A stretch of 64,000 bases of DNA, taken from NCBI GenBank assembly GCA_958450365.1, contig CAUEEP010000289.1:1-64000 (forward strand). The letters run 5' to 3'. The stretch is from Mesorhabditis belari. Lineage: Eukaryota; Nematoda; Chromadorea; Rhabditida; Rhabditidae. Position 1 is the first letter of the stretch. Each line of letters starts with the position of its first letter. Positions 21,743-33,866 of this stretch are shown here, piece by piece. The position numbers and the translations under genes are program-made. Under the pieces are notes generated by a model. It saw nothing but the letters and a program-made list of their open reading frames with translations, was not told the origin of the DNA and did not search any database.

Positions 21743-23890
21743 TCGCAATGGCACAGAAGTTGATAACTCGTGCCAAAGTCCAAATGACTAGAGCTCTAAA
21801 TAGTGGCCTAGCATTTGAGGAAAGTTCGTTAAAGGTTATTCGAGATTTGGAGGTTGAAAATAACCCCGGAAAAATTGAAAAACTGCTAACGCAGTCAGAT
21901 ACTGACGTAGCGAAGATGAATAACTACAAGGAAAGAGTAGATGAAATTCGAGATAGAAATTTCGAAATTTCACTCGGAAGAAGTTGAAGAATGGGGAGAA
22001 TACCTTGAGAGGAAAGATGAGGATTAGGAAAAGTTACTTGACCTAACGCTTAATTTGGAATTGGCTATGAAGCAAGCTCGTGAAAAATTCGAAGAAGTCA
22101 ACAAAGTTATGGTGGTCAATGATGTCACGATTGGACAGCCAAGTGCGAAGGACATCCAATGCCCCTCATCAATTGCAGCAAATGCAAGCGATAATGGATC
22201 AGGCGATGCGAGAGGAGGAATGGCTCAACTTCAACGAGGTTACTTTCCGTTAAACATACCCGATTTTGATGGTAGCCACGAAAGTTGGCATAACTGGTGG
22301 AAAATTTTTGACAAATATGTTCACTTGACGCTTCAGGATGATTTAGTAAAGTTAAATGTCCTTACACAAACATGTAGAGGCAAAGCTGCTAGATTCATCA
22401 AGAACGCTAGCAAAAACGTCAACTTTCACCAGTTTTGCAAAAGCTCAACAGAATGAAGCTAGAAAGTGCATCTTCTGCGCAAGAAACAACCACAAATCAA
22501 AGGATTGGCGTGAAATGTCAAGGATGGATCTTCAACGTATTATGGAATGCGTGAGGACAGTAAGAGTGTGCGCCATATGCTTTGGAGGAGGGCACCTCGC
22601 AACTGCCGACACGCGAGGTGCCAGAAATGCCAAGGACAACACCACACAAACACGTGCAGGAAATCAGGTCCCAATTTTGGTAATAGAGTTAATACATTTA
22701 GGCAAAACACAGCTAGTAATTTAAGTCGTCTACAAGTTCAAGAAAATTTGAATAATGGATATGTTCAACTCGCCGCAACAGGATATTTTGCTCAAAATTC
22801 ACAAATGGACTGCGGTTCGGAGTTTTTTCGTGCCATCAAAGAGGAGCCAGCAAGTCATCCAGCCAAAAATTCAACAGCAAACAGCATCAATAAGGCCTCG
22901 AAAAGTTGAACTCAAATTCCAAGTTTACTATGTTATAACAGTTCCCAAATTAATCGGAAAGTTCGACTCACAAGTATGTTACAAATTGTTGCCAAGAATG
23001 AGGATTATCAAATCAATGAGAGTGCAAACATTTTCTTGGACACAGGTTCAACGGATAGTTTTATTACAAAAAGATTCGTACAAAAATTAAACTTACAAGT
23101 TTCCACAACCAAAGATTTAAAGATCAGAACAGCTATTGGAGCGGTAAGTTCAATTCACACGAAATGTTACAAAGTTTTATCGCAAAACAAGAAAGCTTTC
23201 GACAAAAACCTACCTGACGCCTTCATTCTCGACGTGATGGAGTTGCCCAGTCTTCCACCAGCAAACATTCAGAACAACCATCAGAAGAAAATTTCTGGGA
23301 CCTTGAAAGAATTGGCATCAATGAATCGCCTGAAGCAAAAGCGGCTGAATAGGAACAGCAGGAAGTTGTGGAAAGATTCAAAAAGGAGGTGAAAATTATC
23401 AACGGAAAAGTTCACGTCAAATTTCCATGGATCGAGCAAAATCCACGAATCAATGACAACTTCAAATTGGTAATGCAATACCTGCACAGCTTGACTAAAC
23501 TACTAAAGAGAAATCCTGAGCTACTGGCAAAGTACAGTGAAGAACTCAAGAAGCAAATGGAGCAAGGAATTTTGGAGGAAGCACCTAGAGAGATGAACGA
23601 ACACAAATGTCGAATTGCCAAAACTTTTAACGAAACAACAACAGAAACAACAATAAAGTTGAAAGGTTGGTAAGTTAACAAGTTTAAATATTCTTTTGTG
23701 TTTTGTGACATTTGTGTTCGTCCATCTCTCTGTCATTAAGTCATTAAAACAAAGGGAACCGTTCCAGAAAAAAACTCAAAAACACTTAACTTGTGTTGTA
23801 GCAGTTGATCTTGATGAATTTGCGATTAAATGGCAAAGCAAAACGGTGAAAAATGAATTGAAAAACAACGGAAAATGGCTTTAAGCAATG
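21743..23890 (+). mobile_element. BEL/Pao retrotransposon remnant, gag to protease, broken
   Basis: The left edge starts five bases before an ATG at 21748 (MAQKLITRAKVQM), without an upstream LTR. The gag part shows a frameshift near 21975 and a stop at 22024. It continues with the Pao-type NIPDFDGSHESWHNWW (about 22252-22300). A deletion or shift near 22420 then leads to zinc-knuckle-like sequence (CIFCARNNHKSKDW, CAICFGGGHLATADT) in shifting frames. A retropepsin-like LDTGSTDSFITKRF is at about 23035-23080. After another stop comes the pre-reverse-transcriptase linker (VHVKFPWIEQNPRIND; EEAPREMNEH) at about 23410-23605. No reverse transcriptase, RNase H or integrase is present. The element cannot move by itself. 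Confidence 0.8.
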
Positions 23891-23899
23891 GAAATTGCG

Positions 23900-24700
23900 G
23901 ATTACGGTAGCTAGTGCATTTAAGAATGCGTCCCCAAAATTTTTCTCTGTAAACGCTCTTGCGTTCGTGTATCAATCAACGCTGAAAGTGGGCACTAACA
24001 CCGTTGATTAAGGTATAAAGAAAGAAAAAAGAAAGACTAAGGTAGAGAAGAGAAAGTTGACAAGTCTACATTAAGTTAAGTCTTGTCTAAGTGTTTTAAA
24101 TGATCTAGTATAAGTGTTTATGAGAAATATAATGCTACGGGATAAACTTAGGTTTTAGTGTTCAAATTGAATTGCAGTCTGTTTTCTGGGAAATTTAAGA
24201 GAATCTTTGAAGAAAAGTTTATTCTTTCTAATAAATGTAATATCTATTAGTGAAATAATTGTATTAAAGGGATATTTGTTTTCATTAAGTAGTGTTATAA
24301 GGTTTTTCGTGTGTGAACTAAATCTACAAGGCTGCTGCAATAACGGACAACCCTCGGGGACACTGGATTATTAAAAAAAATTGTGGGGGACCGATACTTC
24401 AATGTCGCGTGGAGGGCAATGCTGCAGTTTTCCCAGGGGGGGAAGTAATTCAGGATTTCTGGGGAATGTATTATCGCCCCCCCCCCGCTGTTTACATTCT
24501 ACCGTAAAACTCTTGATGGCGCGTTCGATCTGCATCGTGCGATCCTCCAGCGGTGAGGGGAGGGCGGGGGCTTCTTCAGTAGGGGGGGTGATAATGTAAT
24601 TTTCCCCAATCCTGATAAAATCACCTTCAACACCCCTATGCTTGATAGATTATGGCATGCAACTAACGTATTTTTTGGCATTATAATAGTTTTAAAATCG
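23900..24700 (+). repeat. Block beside the BEL/Pao remnant, with G-rich core
   Basis: Bases 23935-24073 recur inverted at 28745-28893. Bases 24077-24700 recur at 32795-33440 and, in pieces and inverted, at 42470-42720 and 61990-62185. The block contains TTATGAGAAATATAATGCT, GGACAACCCTCGGGGACACT, runs of G and C (24438-24445, 24477-24487), and repeated GGGGG..GATAATG motifs. It may be LTR or 3' retroelement sequence, but I cannot pair it with a 5' LTR. Confidence 0.5.
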
Positions 24701-24969
24701 TAAGCGTCGATTTTCTTGCATAGCTCAGTGAAGAGTTTCTCAGATTTTTTCTATCAACGAGAATGTGCACAAAAGTGTATTTCGTGGATGAAGTGCTAAA
24801 AAGCGCAATGAAAAAGAGCTTTTTGAAAAGTGCAACCACCAAATATGTTTTTGTGTACATTCTACCGTAAATCTCTTGATGGCGCATTCTAAAACGTGCT
24901 CCTTTCGTATATTTAACTAAACTTTTTGCCACAAATTTCATTCTTTTCAATTCGTTCAGCAGGTGTATA

Positions 24970-25045
24970 TACCTTAAATACGGTGAAAGTACCCCACCAG
25001 CCTCTAGTGCGTGCCACACGGGTGCTACTATTACAGTATTCACAG
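24970..25045. promoter_or_regulatory. Upstream hairpin of FW5
   Basis: A hairpin like that of FW4 (ACCTTAAATACGGTGAAAGT ... CTATTACAGTATTCACAGG) with a CCTCTAGTGCGTGCCACACG core, ending about 82 bp before the FW5 ATG. The right arm has lost the GGGGT stretch, so the stem is weaker than in FW4. Confidence 0.45.
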
Positions 25046-25126
25046 GAGCTAGTAATAGTATTTTGTTCGGGGTTTTCCTTTTATTAATTACTATTAATCT
25101 CTGCTATAATTTTTCATTTAGGGGAG

Positions 25127-27495
25127 ATGTCGAAAAGGTCGAAAAGGTCGAAAAGGAACCAACCATTAATCCGAAAGGACTTCTTGGCACAATTGCCAAA
25201 GGAGGTTTGTTGAAACCTGTGGGAGTAATTGTTTAGTTTTAGATTGCTTATCGCATCATCGCCCATTTGACACCGCACGATTTGATGAGTTGTGCTGGCG
25301 TTTCGCGGACGTGGCAACGGATTTGTGAAGATGATCAGACATGGCGACAGAAATGTTTCGAGAACGGATATGTGGAATTTGATGCGCCAAGGTTTGTTAC
25401 AATGTTGAGCCGCTAATATAACACTTAAAAATACATATCTGATAGATTTATATTAAGCTAGATTTTAAGACTTTTAAAATATAGGACAATCATGTTATTA
25501 ATTCCAAAGAAAACCAAGATTTAAAGCGAGGGAAAACATATGATAATGTTTGTTTAGATGAACTGGTTCATATTTAGGAAATTGTAAAAAGACTCGTCTC
25601 AAACTTTCTTTTAGTTTTCGTTTTCTCGGGGGTTGGGCGGTGAAACGAGCAAATGAGCAAGCCGGAATCTGTTCACATATGGACCTTCAAGAAGCACATC
25701 AGAATCGACAAGCACGCGAGATCGCATATGGACAGTTAGTGACCGAACTTGTTGCGGAATGAATTTTTTTCTAGATGTTATGAGCGTTCGCCATGGAAGT
25801 CGCTGTACTTGCGAAAGAAGCGAATCATTTCGAATTGGCGATCCCGAGCGATTCAATCAAGCACTGTTCTAGATGTTTGAATAAATGATTTAACCGAAAA
25901 GATGCTTTTTAGGATGACCTTCTGTATCAAGTCTTGTATCAGAAAAATCAGTCTGCTCGTATCATTACTAGTTTTCATGATTATAAGTTGCGGGTCTGGA
26001 ATGCTGGAGATGCTCAAGTTTGTTTTGTTTAATTGTTATTGTACATCCGAATTTAGCCGGCTTTCACTCTAAGTGGTCAGCGCGGTTCCGGTTATTCGTA
26101 TCAAGGGAGCGAAGATGGCAAATACATTGTCTCGTTAGTTAATAGCCTATAGTTAGTGCAATTCATAAGTTTTGCCAAGGAAGCTAAAAAGATTCAAACA
26201 AAGATTCTTATGACAACAAAGTCTATTGTAAGATTTCAGTAGCGAGTCTGATGGAACAGTGCGCGTTTTGTGTGGTAAAACTGGTGCAGAGCTTCATTTT
26301 TGACGGATTTGATTCTATGCATGAGTCTACATGGCACAACGTGAGTGATCTGAATTTTGTGTTATAGCTAAGATCATAATGTTTTAGTCTTGTTTCTGGA
26401 TCATCGGATCTAACACTTCGAGTCTGGGACATTGTCGACGGGAAATGCCTTCACATTTTGGCTATCGAGGCGGAGGTATGTGTATTAAAGTTATCGCTTA
26501 AACAAAGTTAACTTTCAGGCGTATTTTGTGAAATTTGATGGAAAACGGGTTGTATTTATCGGCCATGGATTTACCGTAAACGTTTGTACAGTTACTAGTC
26601 CAATTTATAATATTCTATTAGGTTTGGATTATACACACGGAAGAGTGTTTGCACACGCTGACGGGCCACACGGGGCCAGTCGATTCACTTTTGGTGAGTT
26701 GAGTTGTCGAATTTTGGCTTTAATCAGGATTCTATTTTAGTTTGAGCCAGAGCGCGGTCTTGTCGTGTCGGGTAGTAGTGATGACGGAACGATTCGCGTC
26801 TGGGATGTGCAAAGAGGAAGTGAGTTTTACTTGTTCACTATTCTGTTACATGTCATCTATATTTGTTTCTTTCAGCATGCATCGCACTTATTGGCTGTCG
26901 TCACAATTTAAGGTACACAGGTAACTTTGGGATGCAGCTTCGCGGAAACAATTTGGTCTGCCATTACGGTTCGGACGTTTGGGTATGTTTAATCAATCCT
27001 ATGCAAACTACTTCCATTTCTTTAGGTTTGGGACATTCGTGAGGGTGGCTCATGCCTTCACCACTTGCATGGCGGAAATGGTCAGACGTCGACCATCACT
27101 TCATTGCAATTGCTCGACTCCGGACTTTTGGTGACAGGTTCGAGGAATGGCTCGGTGAAGCTGTGGGATGTGAAGAAAGGTATGCGGTTTTAAATTACCT
27201 AATGCTATCTGCAATAAGATCCAGACTGCAAGCCGGGATTTAAAGTAGAACTTATTAACTACACAACTTGGCTTGTCAACTATTGAAGCTTCAATCTATG
27301 ACAAAGTCTAGTGTCTTATTAATTTTTTTTTCATTTTAAGGTACCTTCGTTCGTGATCTCGTTCGATCTCGTTGGGGTGACCCTGGCCGTTATTATTGTA
27401 ATCTCAAAGCCTCTGAAACATTACTCGTATGTGGAGTTCGATCGGTAGAGGAGGCAAAGCTCATCTTGATCGATCTTGACGCATCATATCCATAG
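25127..27495 (+). pseudogene. FW5: F-box/WD40 FBXW7-like, broken by a 10-nt deletion
   Basis: Exons: 25127-25204, 25243-25391, 25615-25734, 25775-25874, 25913-26017, 26057-26133, 26240-26340, 26388-26475, 26519-26581, 26622-26693, 26741-26819, 26876-26982, 27026-27179, 27341-27495. Every exon keeps phase except the seventh, which is 101 nt where others have 111. The loss follows AGCTTCAT and gives a stop a few codons later, so the protein would end after about two WD repeats. Exon 1 carries three tandem TCGAAAAGG units (SKR-SKR-SKR). Exon 11 has an extra codon ([13 protein letters not shown]), shared with FW11. The intact downstream exons suggest recent inactivation. Ancestral role as for FW4. 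Confidence 0.85.
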
Positions 27496-28190
27496 GTATA
27501 TTTGTATTTTTGCTATTTCCCTATTGTGGTTTTCTGAAGAATTCTGTCGGTTTTTCCATTCTTCTGAACTTTCATTGCTTGTGGTTTGATTAGATTAGAT
27601 TTAGATTTTGATCTTCCAATGATTACCGATAATTTACACACTTCTATGCCATACTCTTGATTTTGTGAACCTTTTTTCCATTAACCTGCTGTTAGTCATT
27701 GACCTTCTCGAATGTTTCAGAATCGTCAAGTGCAAACCGTCTTTCAAAGTTACTATTCTTTCGAATTAGTTGGTTGGTTGCTGTCAACGTTTGATTATTT
27801 TTAGTCCGTATCGAGTCCTGTGATTCTTTATTTGCTCGATTTTTCAAGATTGAAGAATCTATACCTCACCGATTTAAATCTAAATAAACTGCACAAGCAA
27901 CTGATATTGGCAAAAAAGCAAAGCAAAAAAACCAGGTCAACTGCCAGACTCCTTCAATGAATTCGATTCTGCAGATGAAAATTTTCACTCCGACAAAAGC
28001 TCTGGCTTTAGGCCTACAGTTTTCTAATGTACGGTGTGCTGTTTGACTTTTGATTGTTCACAGGTTTCAATTAACAGAATCCTGCTTACCATTTTGCTAC
28101 ACGAAACTCTAACAAGGAAAGTGCACCCGTTTAAGGTGAACTTTAGGATCGAGATCCAAACCATTCTTTTTGCACTATATAAACCAAACC
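27496..28190 (+). repeat. FW 3'-flank repeat (FW5 copy)
   Basis: Sequence as after FW3, from GTATATTTGTATTTTTGCTA to GTTTAAGGTGAACTTTAGG. It stops near 28150, where unrelated bases join an inverted linker exon. Confidence 0.7.
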
Positions 28191-28192
28191 AT

Positions 28193-28312
28193 ATGCGATC
28201 TCGCGTGCTTGCCGATTCTGCTGTGCTTCTTGAAGGTCCATATGTGAACTGATTGTGATTCCCGCTAGCTCATTTGCTCGGTTCGCCGCCCAACCTCCGA
28301 GAAAACGAAAAC
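28193..28312 (-). pseudogene. Isolated FW linker exon (inverted)
   Basis: Reverse complement reads FRFLGG and later CSHM and [15 protein letters not shown], the FW exon between F-box and WRS. No other exons accompany it. On its upstream side it joins a piece of FW 5' flank (28342 onwards). It is a rearrangement scrap. Confidence 0.65.
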
Positions 28313-28334
28313 TGAAAAAAGTTTGAGACTAGTC

Positions 28335-28700
28335 TTTTTACAAAGTCCCCGAACAAAATACTAGTATTACTAGCTACCGTAAATACGGTAATAGCACTCC
28401 ACGCGTGTGGCACGCACTAGAGGAGGATCAGGTACTATTAAAGTATTTACGGTATATAGAGCTGCTAAACGAATTGAAAAGAATGAAATTTATGGCAAAA
28501 AGTCTCCTTAATTATACGAAAGGGCCAGGCTTTAGAATGCGTCATCAAGAGGTTTACGGTAGAATGTGCACTAACCCATTTTTGGGTGGTTCCACTTTTC
28601 AAAAATTTCATTACCCTTTTTGGCGCTTCACCCATGAAATACCCTTTTATGCACATACTCGTAGGTAAGGTGAAGTTTATACTAATACTCAAAAACCTTT
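28335..28700 (+). repeat. FW 5'-flank repeat with hairpin, detached from a gene
   Basis: The upstream cassette (CCCCGAACAAAATACTAGTA, hairpin at about 28377-28456 with GCACTAGAGGAGGATCAGG core, then the divergent-ORF segment NELKRMKFMAKSLLNYTKG) stands alone here. It ends with CTCGTAGGTAAGGTGAAG. Confidence 0.6.
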
Positions 28701-28744
28701 GCGACTACGCGACTGTACGAGGTTGGATAACTGACTTGTCAGGG

Positions 28745-29360
28745 CTTGTCAAAACTTGTCAACTTTCTCTTCTCTACCGTAGTCTTTCTTTTTTTTCTTT
28801 CTTTATACCGTAATCAAGTGTGTAAGTGCCCACTTTCGGCGTTGATTGTTGCACGAACGCAAGAGCGTTTACAGAGAAAAATTTTGGGGCGCATCCCGTC
28901 GAATCTCGGGGGTGCCGAAGTGACGCTGTTCAACGCGAAGATCGAGGAGAAGAACGGTCAGATTGTGGCATTCGTATCACCGTTGATCGTGAAGTCGTAA
29001 GATTTATGGAGAATTGCTGAGCACTCTGTGAATATTTTTCTTTGAATTTATCAAAGAAAATCTTTCGTTGATGAAAGAAAATGTGTTGCTCTCAGTGTTT
29101 CACGAGAATTGGCAGAGTTTTTGTGGATTGTGTGAAACTCTTCGTGAGGATCAATCTTTTCAATGAAAAACTTCGCATTGCTTTCTGTGGGAATCCAGCG
29201 AGGAGGGAGGATCTGAGATACGAGCAACCCACTGCTATCTTCCTTCAAGCTCACATTCCGCTTGTTGAGAAGAAAGTATTTGGAGAGTAGCACGAAATGC
29301 TTGTCTTTCATCGGCCTCCACACGCTTTTCGCTTCCAAATTAAAATGTTCCATGATTTGT
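28745..29360. other. Inverted BEL-side block and unassigned open frames
   Basis: Bases 28745-28893 are the inverted copy of 23935-24073. Immediately after, 28896-29000 is open and protein-like (IPSNLGGAEVTLFNAKIEEK, stop at 28998). Bases 29051-29353 are open on both strands. I cannot assign a family or intron plan. Bases 29361-30115 hold nothing I recognise. Confidence 0.3.
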
Positions 29361-30115
29361 GTCCCTGCAAAATGTTTGCCTCTTTGAGATAAACATGTGA
29401 TTTGTACTTATTTCTTGGGTAAGATTTTAAACTATTCGCTAATTAGATAAATTTAATTAAAGATAAACTTATTGGTTACTCTATCGGTGTAACATTATAC
29501 TTTCCTTAAAAAGTGCCAATTTACACTACAGTACAATGTTACAGACAGTCAGAAAGCCAGACAGCTTCAAAAAGGTATGCTGTTCTTGGTTGTTGTCCGA
29601 CTTAAAGAAGATTTCTACACTTCTCTTCGCATAAACTATCTACCATTCAAGCCAACTATTTCCATTCACTTTTCTACACTTCTCTTCTTTTCAGTTAGAC
29701 TTTTTTTTACCTGCGAATCGATCTTTATCCTTTGTTTTTGTTTTGTAATTAATTTAATCACTCTTTGGTAATCATCCATCTGTCGAATTTAAGGGGTTTA
29801 AACTGATTTATCTAACTTGTTTTTGATGTTTTGCGGTCTGCTGATGGAACCTGGTCTTGTTTTCTTGCAAAAGTGGATGGAAAAAGCCTAAAATAGCTAG
29901 AAACAAGCAAAAGGATATAACATTTCTCTAGTGAACGTCTCTCGTGCTTCCTCTCCCAATCTCACTTCTCCGTGACTTTATTTACCGATCAAGATCTCCA
30001 TTTTCAAGCAGGCAACGCATTCTTTCACAGGCTCCCGTCATTTGAATGATTGTCGAAGAGAAACGAAAGCTTAGGTTGTCGTAAAAATTCCTCTCATCAA
30101 CGATAAAAATTACGT

Positions 30116-30545
30116 CATCGTATTGATTATTCGTATTAATTCCTGGCAATTATTAGAACATTCTCATCGTTTTGAAATTGCTTCGGGATGCGAATGATGG
30201 GCCTGGAAATTGTCGAAAATTATCAATTGGAGAATCAAGTATGATTTGGGAGTCGCGAGTGATCGTTGAAGTCTCTGATCTGTCGACGATCAACGATTTG
30301 AAAGATGTACGTGTAATTTGACGATCGATCTTTGTCTAGCTCCTAAGAATTACGATCTGTTGGACTTAATCTGTGATTTTCTCTTTCTCTTTCCCTTCCC
30401 CTTTTCCCCTTTTTTCTTCAGACAATGATGCCCCTTTGTGATGACACGAGAATCGGTGATAAGCAAGAAAATTGCACTCATAAATTTTCACTTCTAATCA
30501 CTCATAAATTCTATCGACTTGTTTACGCATCTCGAAAAAAAACTT
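30116..30545 (+). repeat. Copy of the start of the alpha unit
   Basis: Matches 10040-10460 and 46035-46440 (CGATTATTAGAACATTCTCATC-type sequence, pyrimidine tract ending TTCTTCAG, then ATGCCCCTTTGTGATGACAC). It breaks off at about 30545, where an inverted FW 3' flank begins. Confidence 0.75.
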
Positions 30546-30549
30546 GAAT

Positions 30550-30897
30550 CTTGAATCTTTTGAATCTTGAAAAATCGAGCAAATAAAGAATCACAGGACT
30601 CAATACGGACTAAAAATAATCAAATGTTGACAGCAACCAACCAACTAATTCGAAGGAATAGTAACTTTGAAAGACGGTTTGCACTTGACGATTCTGAAAC
30701 ATTCAAGAAGGTCAATGACTAACAGCAGGTTAATGGAAAGAAAGGTTCAAAAAATCAAGACTATGGCATACAACTATATAAAATGTAGGTAATCATTGAA
30801 AGGAACAAGCAATGAGAGTTCAGAAGAATGGAAAAACCGACAGAATTCTTCAGAAAATCACAATAAGGCCTAGACAAGAGCAAAGATAGAAATATAC
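30550..30897 (-). repeat. FW 3'-flank repeat (FW6 copy)
   Basis: Inverted shortened copy of the FW 3' flank, between the FW6 stop and the alpha-start fragment. Confidence 0.7.
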
Positions 30898-32764
30898 CTA
30901 TGGATATGCTGCGTCAAAATCGATGCAGATGATCTTTGTCCCCTCTCCACATACGAGCAATGTTCCCGTGGCTTTGAGATCCCAATAATAACGACCAGGG
31001 TAACCCGAACGAGATCGAATGAGATCACGAACGAAGGTACCTTAAAATGAAAAAAACTAACAAGACACTAAACTTTGCCATAGATTTAAGCTTGAATAGT
31101 TGACGAGACAAGCCATGTAATTAATAAATTCTACTTTAAATCCCACCCTGCAGTCTGGATCTTATTGCCTATAGTATTAGGTAATTTACAACATCATACC
31201 CTTATTCACATCCCACAGCTTGACCGAGCCATTCATCGAACCTGTCACCAAAAGTCCGGAGTCGAGCAATTGCAATGAAGTGATGGTCGACGTCTGACCA
31301 TTTCCGCCATGCAAGTGGTGAAGGCATGAACCACCCTCACGAATGTCCCAAACCTAAATAAAAGGAAGTAGTTTTGATAGGATTGATTAAACATACCCAA
31401 ATGTCCGAGTCGTAACAGCGGACCAAAATGTTTCCGTGAAGCTGCATCTCAAAGTGAATTGGGAACCCTAACTCTTGAAGACAAACAAGATGTGCGATGC
31501 ATGCTGAAAGAAACAAATATAGATGACATTGTAACAGAATAGTGAAAAAGTAAAACCCACTTCCTTTTTGCACATCCCAGACGCGAATCGTTCCTTCCCG
31601 ACAACCCCACACGACAAGATCGCGCTCTGGCTCAAACTAAAACTGAATCCTGATTAAAGCCAAAAATTGACAACTCAACTCACCAAAAGTGAAGCAACTA
31701 GACTCGTGTGACCGGTCAGCGTGTGCAAACACTCCTCCGTGTGTACATTCCAAACCTAATAGAATATTATAAATAGCACTAATAACTGTACAAACCTTTA
31801 CGGTAAAATCATCACTATTAGATACAACCCGTTCTCCATCAAATTTCACCAAATTCACCTGGAATTTAGCTTTGTTTCAGCCATAATTTGAATAAAAGTG
31901 GCCGATCAAAATGTGAAGGCATTTCCCGTCGACAATGTCCCAAACTCGGAGTGTTTGATCGTGCGATCCAGAAACAAGACTAAAACATTAGGATCCTAGC
32001 CAAAACAGAAAATTCAGATCACTCACGTTGTGCCATGTAGACTCATCCATGGAATATGATCCGTATGACCCTGCAAAACATGAAGCTGTGCACCGGTTTG
32101 ACCACACCAAACGCGCACCGTTTCATCAAACCCACTACTGAAATATTACAATAGACTTTGTTGTCATAAGAATTTTTGCTTGAATCTCTTTAGCTTCATT
32201 GGCAACACTTATGAATTACACTAGCTATAGTCTATTAACCAACCTGACAATGTATTTGCCATCTTCGCTCACTTGATACCACCAAGGGGGACTCTGATGA
32301 CCATTTAGAGTAAAAGCCGGCTAAATTCGGACGTGGAATAATAATTAAACAAAATAAACTTGAGGATCATCAACATTCCAGACCCGCAACTTATAATCCT
32401 GAGTACCAGCAATGATACGACCAGAATGAATTTGTAGACGAATGGGGTATTTAAAGTCATCCTAAAAACCATTTTTTCGGTCAAACCATTTATTCAAACC
32501 TCTAGAACAGTGCTTGATTGAATCGCTCGAGATCGCCAATTCGAAATGATTCGCTTCTTTCGCAAGTACAGCGACTTCCATGGCAAACGTTCATAACATC
32601 TAGCAAAAACTTCATTTCGCAACAAGTTAGGTCACTAACTGTCCATATGCGATCTCGCGTGCTTGTCGATTATGCTGTGCTTCTTGAAGGTAAATATGTG
32701 AACTGATTGTGATTCCCGCTTGCTCATTTGCTCGATTCGTCGCCCAACCTCCGAGAAACGAAAA
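30898..32764 (-). pseudogene. FW6: F-box/WD40 pseudogene lacking the F-box
   Basis: Minus-strand exons, 5' to 3': 32764-32640, 32599-32500, 32461-32360, 32320-32244, 32137-32027, about 31979-31895, 31858-31796, 31755-31684, 31636-31561, 31503-31397, 31353-31200, 31040-30898. The first two exons, including the F-box, are absent: the gene is cut near 32790 by the block also found at 24077-24700. The linker exon has lost one T (CGTTTCTCGG for CGTTTTCTCGG). In the third-repeat exon the 3' end and its GT donor are replaced (ATTTTGATCGGCCAC). WD repeats LRVWN, VRVWC, LRVWD, VKVWN, IRVWD, IWVWD and VKLWD remain readable, as does the closing segment FDAAYP. It cannot act in an SCF ligase as it stands. 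Confidence 0.85.
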
Positions 32765-32794
32765 CTAAAAAAGCAAGTTTGAGACGTTGTCTAA

Positions 32795-33650
32795 GTGTTT
32801 CAAATATTCTAGTATAATTGTTTATGAGAAATATAATGCTACGGGATAAACTTAGGTTTTAGTGTTCAAATTGAATTGCAGTCTGTTTTCTGGGAAATTT
32901 AAGAGAATCTTTGAAGAAAAGTTTATTCTTTCTAATAAATGTAATATCTATTAGTGAAATAATTGTATTAAAGGGATATTTGTTTTCATTAAGTAGTGTT
33001 ATAAGGTTTTTCGTGTGTGAACTAAATCTACAAGGCTGCTGCAATAACGGACAACCCTCGGGGACACTGGATTATTAAAAAAAATTGTGGGGGACCGATA
33101 CTTCAATGTCGCGTGGAGGGCAATGCTGCAGTTTTCCCAGGGGGGGGGGGGGGAAGTGATTCAGGATTTCTGGGGAATGTATTATCGCCCCCGCCCGCTC
33201 TTTACATTCTACCGTAAAACTCTTGATGGCGCGTTCGATCTGCATCGCGCGATCCTCCAGCGGTGGGGGAGGACGGGGCTTCTTCAGTAGGGGGCGATAA
33301 TGCAGTTTTCCCCAATCCTGATAAAATCACCTTCAACACACCTATGCTTGATAGATTATGGCATGCAACTAACGTATTTTTTGGCATTATAATAGTTTCG
33401 ATTTTAACGTCGATTTTAACGTCGATTTTATTGCATAGCTCAGTGAAGAGTTTCTCAGATTTTTTTTCTATCAACGAGAATGTGCACAAAAGTGTATTTC
33501 GTGGATGAAGTGCTAAAACGCGCAATGAAAAAGAGCTTTTTGAAATTTCGTGGATGAAGTGCTGAAAAGAGCAACCACCAAATATGTTTTTGTGTACATT
33601 CTACCGTAAATCTCTTGATGGCACATTCTAAAACGTGCTCCTTTCGTATA
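32795..33650 (+). repeat. Second copy of the 24077-24970 block, interrupting FW6
   Basis: Opens at TTGTCTAAGTGTTT and follows 24077 onward: TTATGAGAAATATAATGCT, GGACAACCCTCGGGGACAC, a poly-G run (33139-33153) and GGGGCGATAATGCAG. Near 33400-33430 the motif CGATTTTAACGT is repeated in tandem, and GTGGATGAAGTGCT occurs twice near 33500-33560. It lies between FW6 and its likely former start (FW7). Confidence 0.7.
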
Positions 33651-33654
33651 TTTA

Positions 33655-33866
33655 ACGAAACTTTTGGATTAATTTCGCCCACCTTCTCGCCGACCTTTTC
33701 GACATCTCCCCTAAATGAAAAATTATAGCAGAGATTAATAGTAATTAATAAAAGGAAAACCCCGAACAAAATACTATTACTAGCTCCTGTAAACACTGCA
33801 AGAGTAGCCCACTCGTGTGGCACGCACTAGAGGCTGGTGGGGTACTTTCACAGTATTTACGGCATA
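33655..33866 (-). pseudogene. FW7: orphan start codon with upstream cassette
   Basis: On the minus strand, the hairpin (about 33866-33786), TTTCATTTAG, and an ATG at 33705-33703 reading MSKRSARR are present, close to the start of FW5. After about 40 coding bases the sequence turns into an FW 5'-flank piece and stops. It may be the severed 5' end of FW6. Confidence 0.6.

Noticed and set aside
25130..25156. Microsatellite expansion typical of disease-type repeats in FW5 exon 1
   Set aside because: Only three 9-bp units are present; too short to call an expanding repeat.
28746..29000. Plus-strand open frame through the inverted BEL-side block
   Set aside because: The first half is the complement of 23935-24073, which is not coding in that sense; only the short second half remains of interest.
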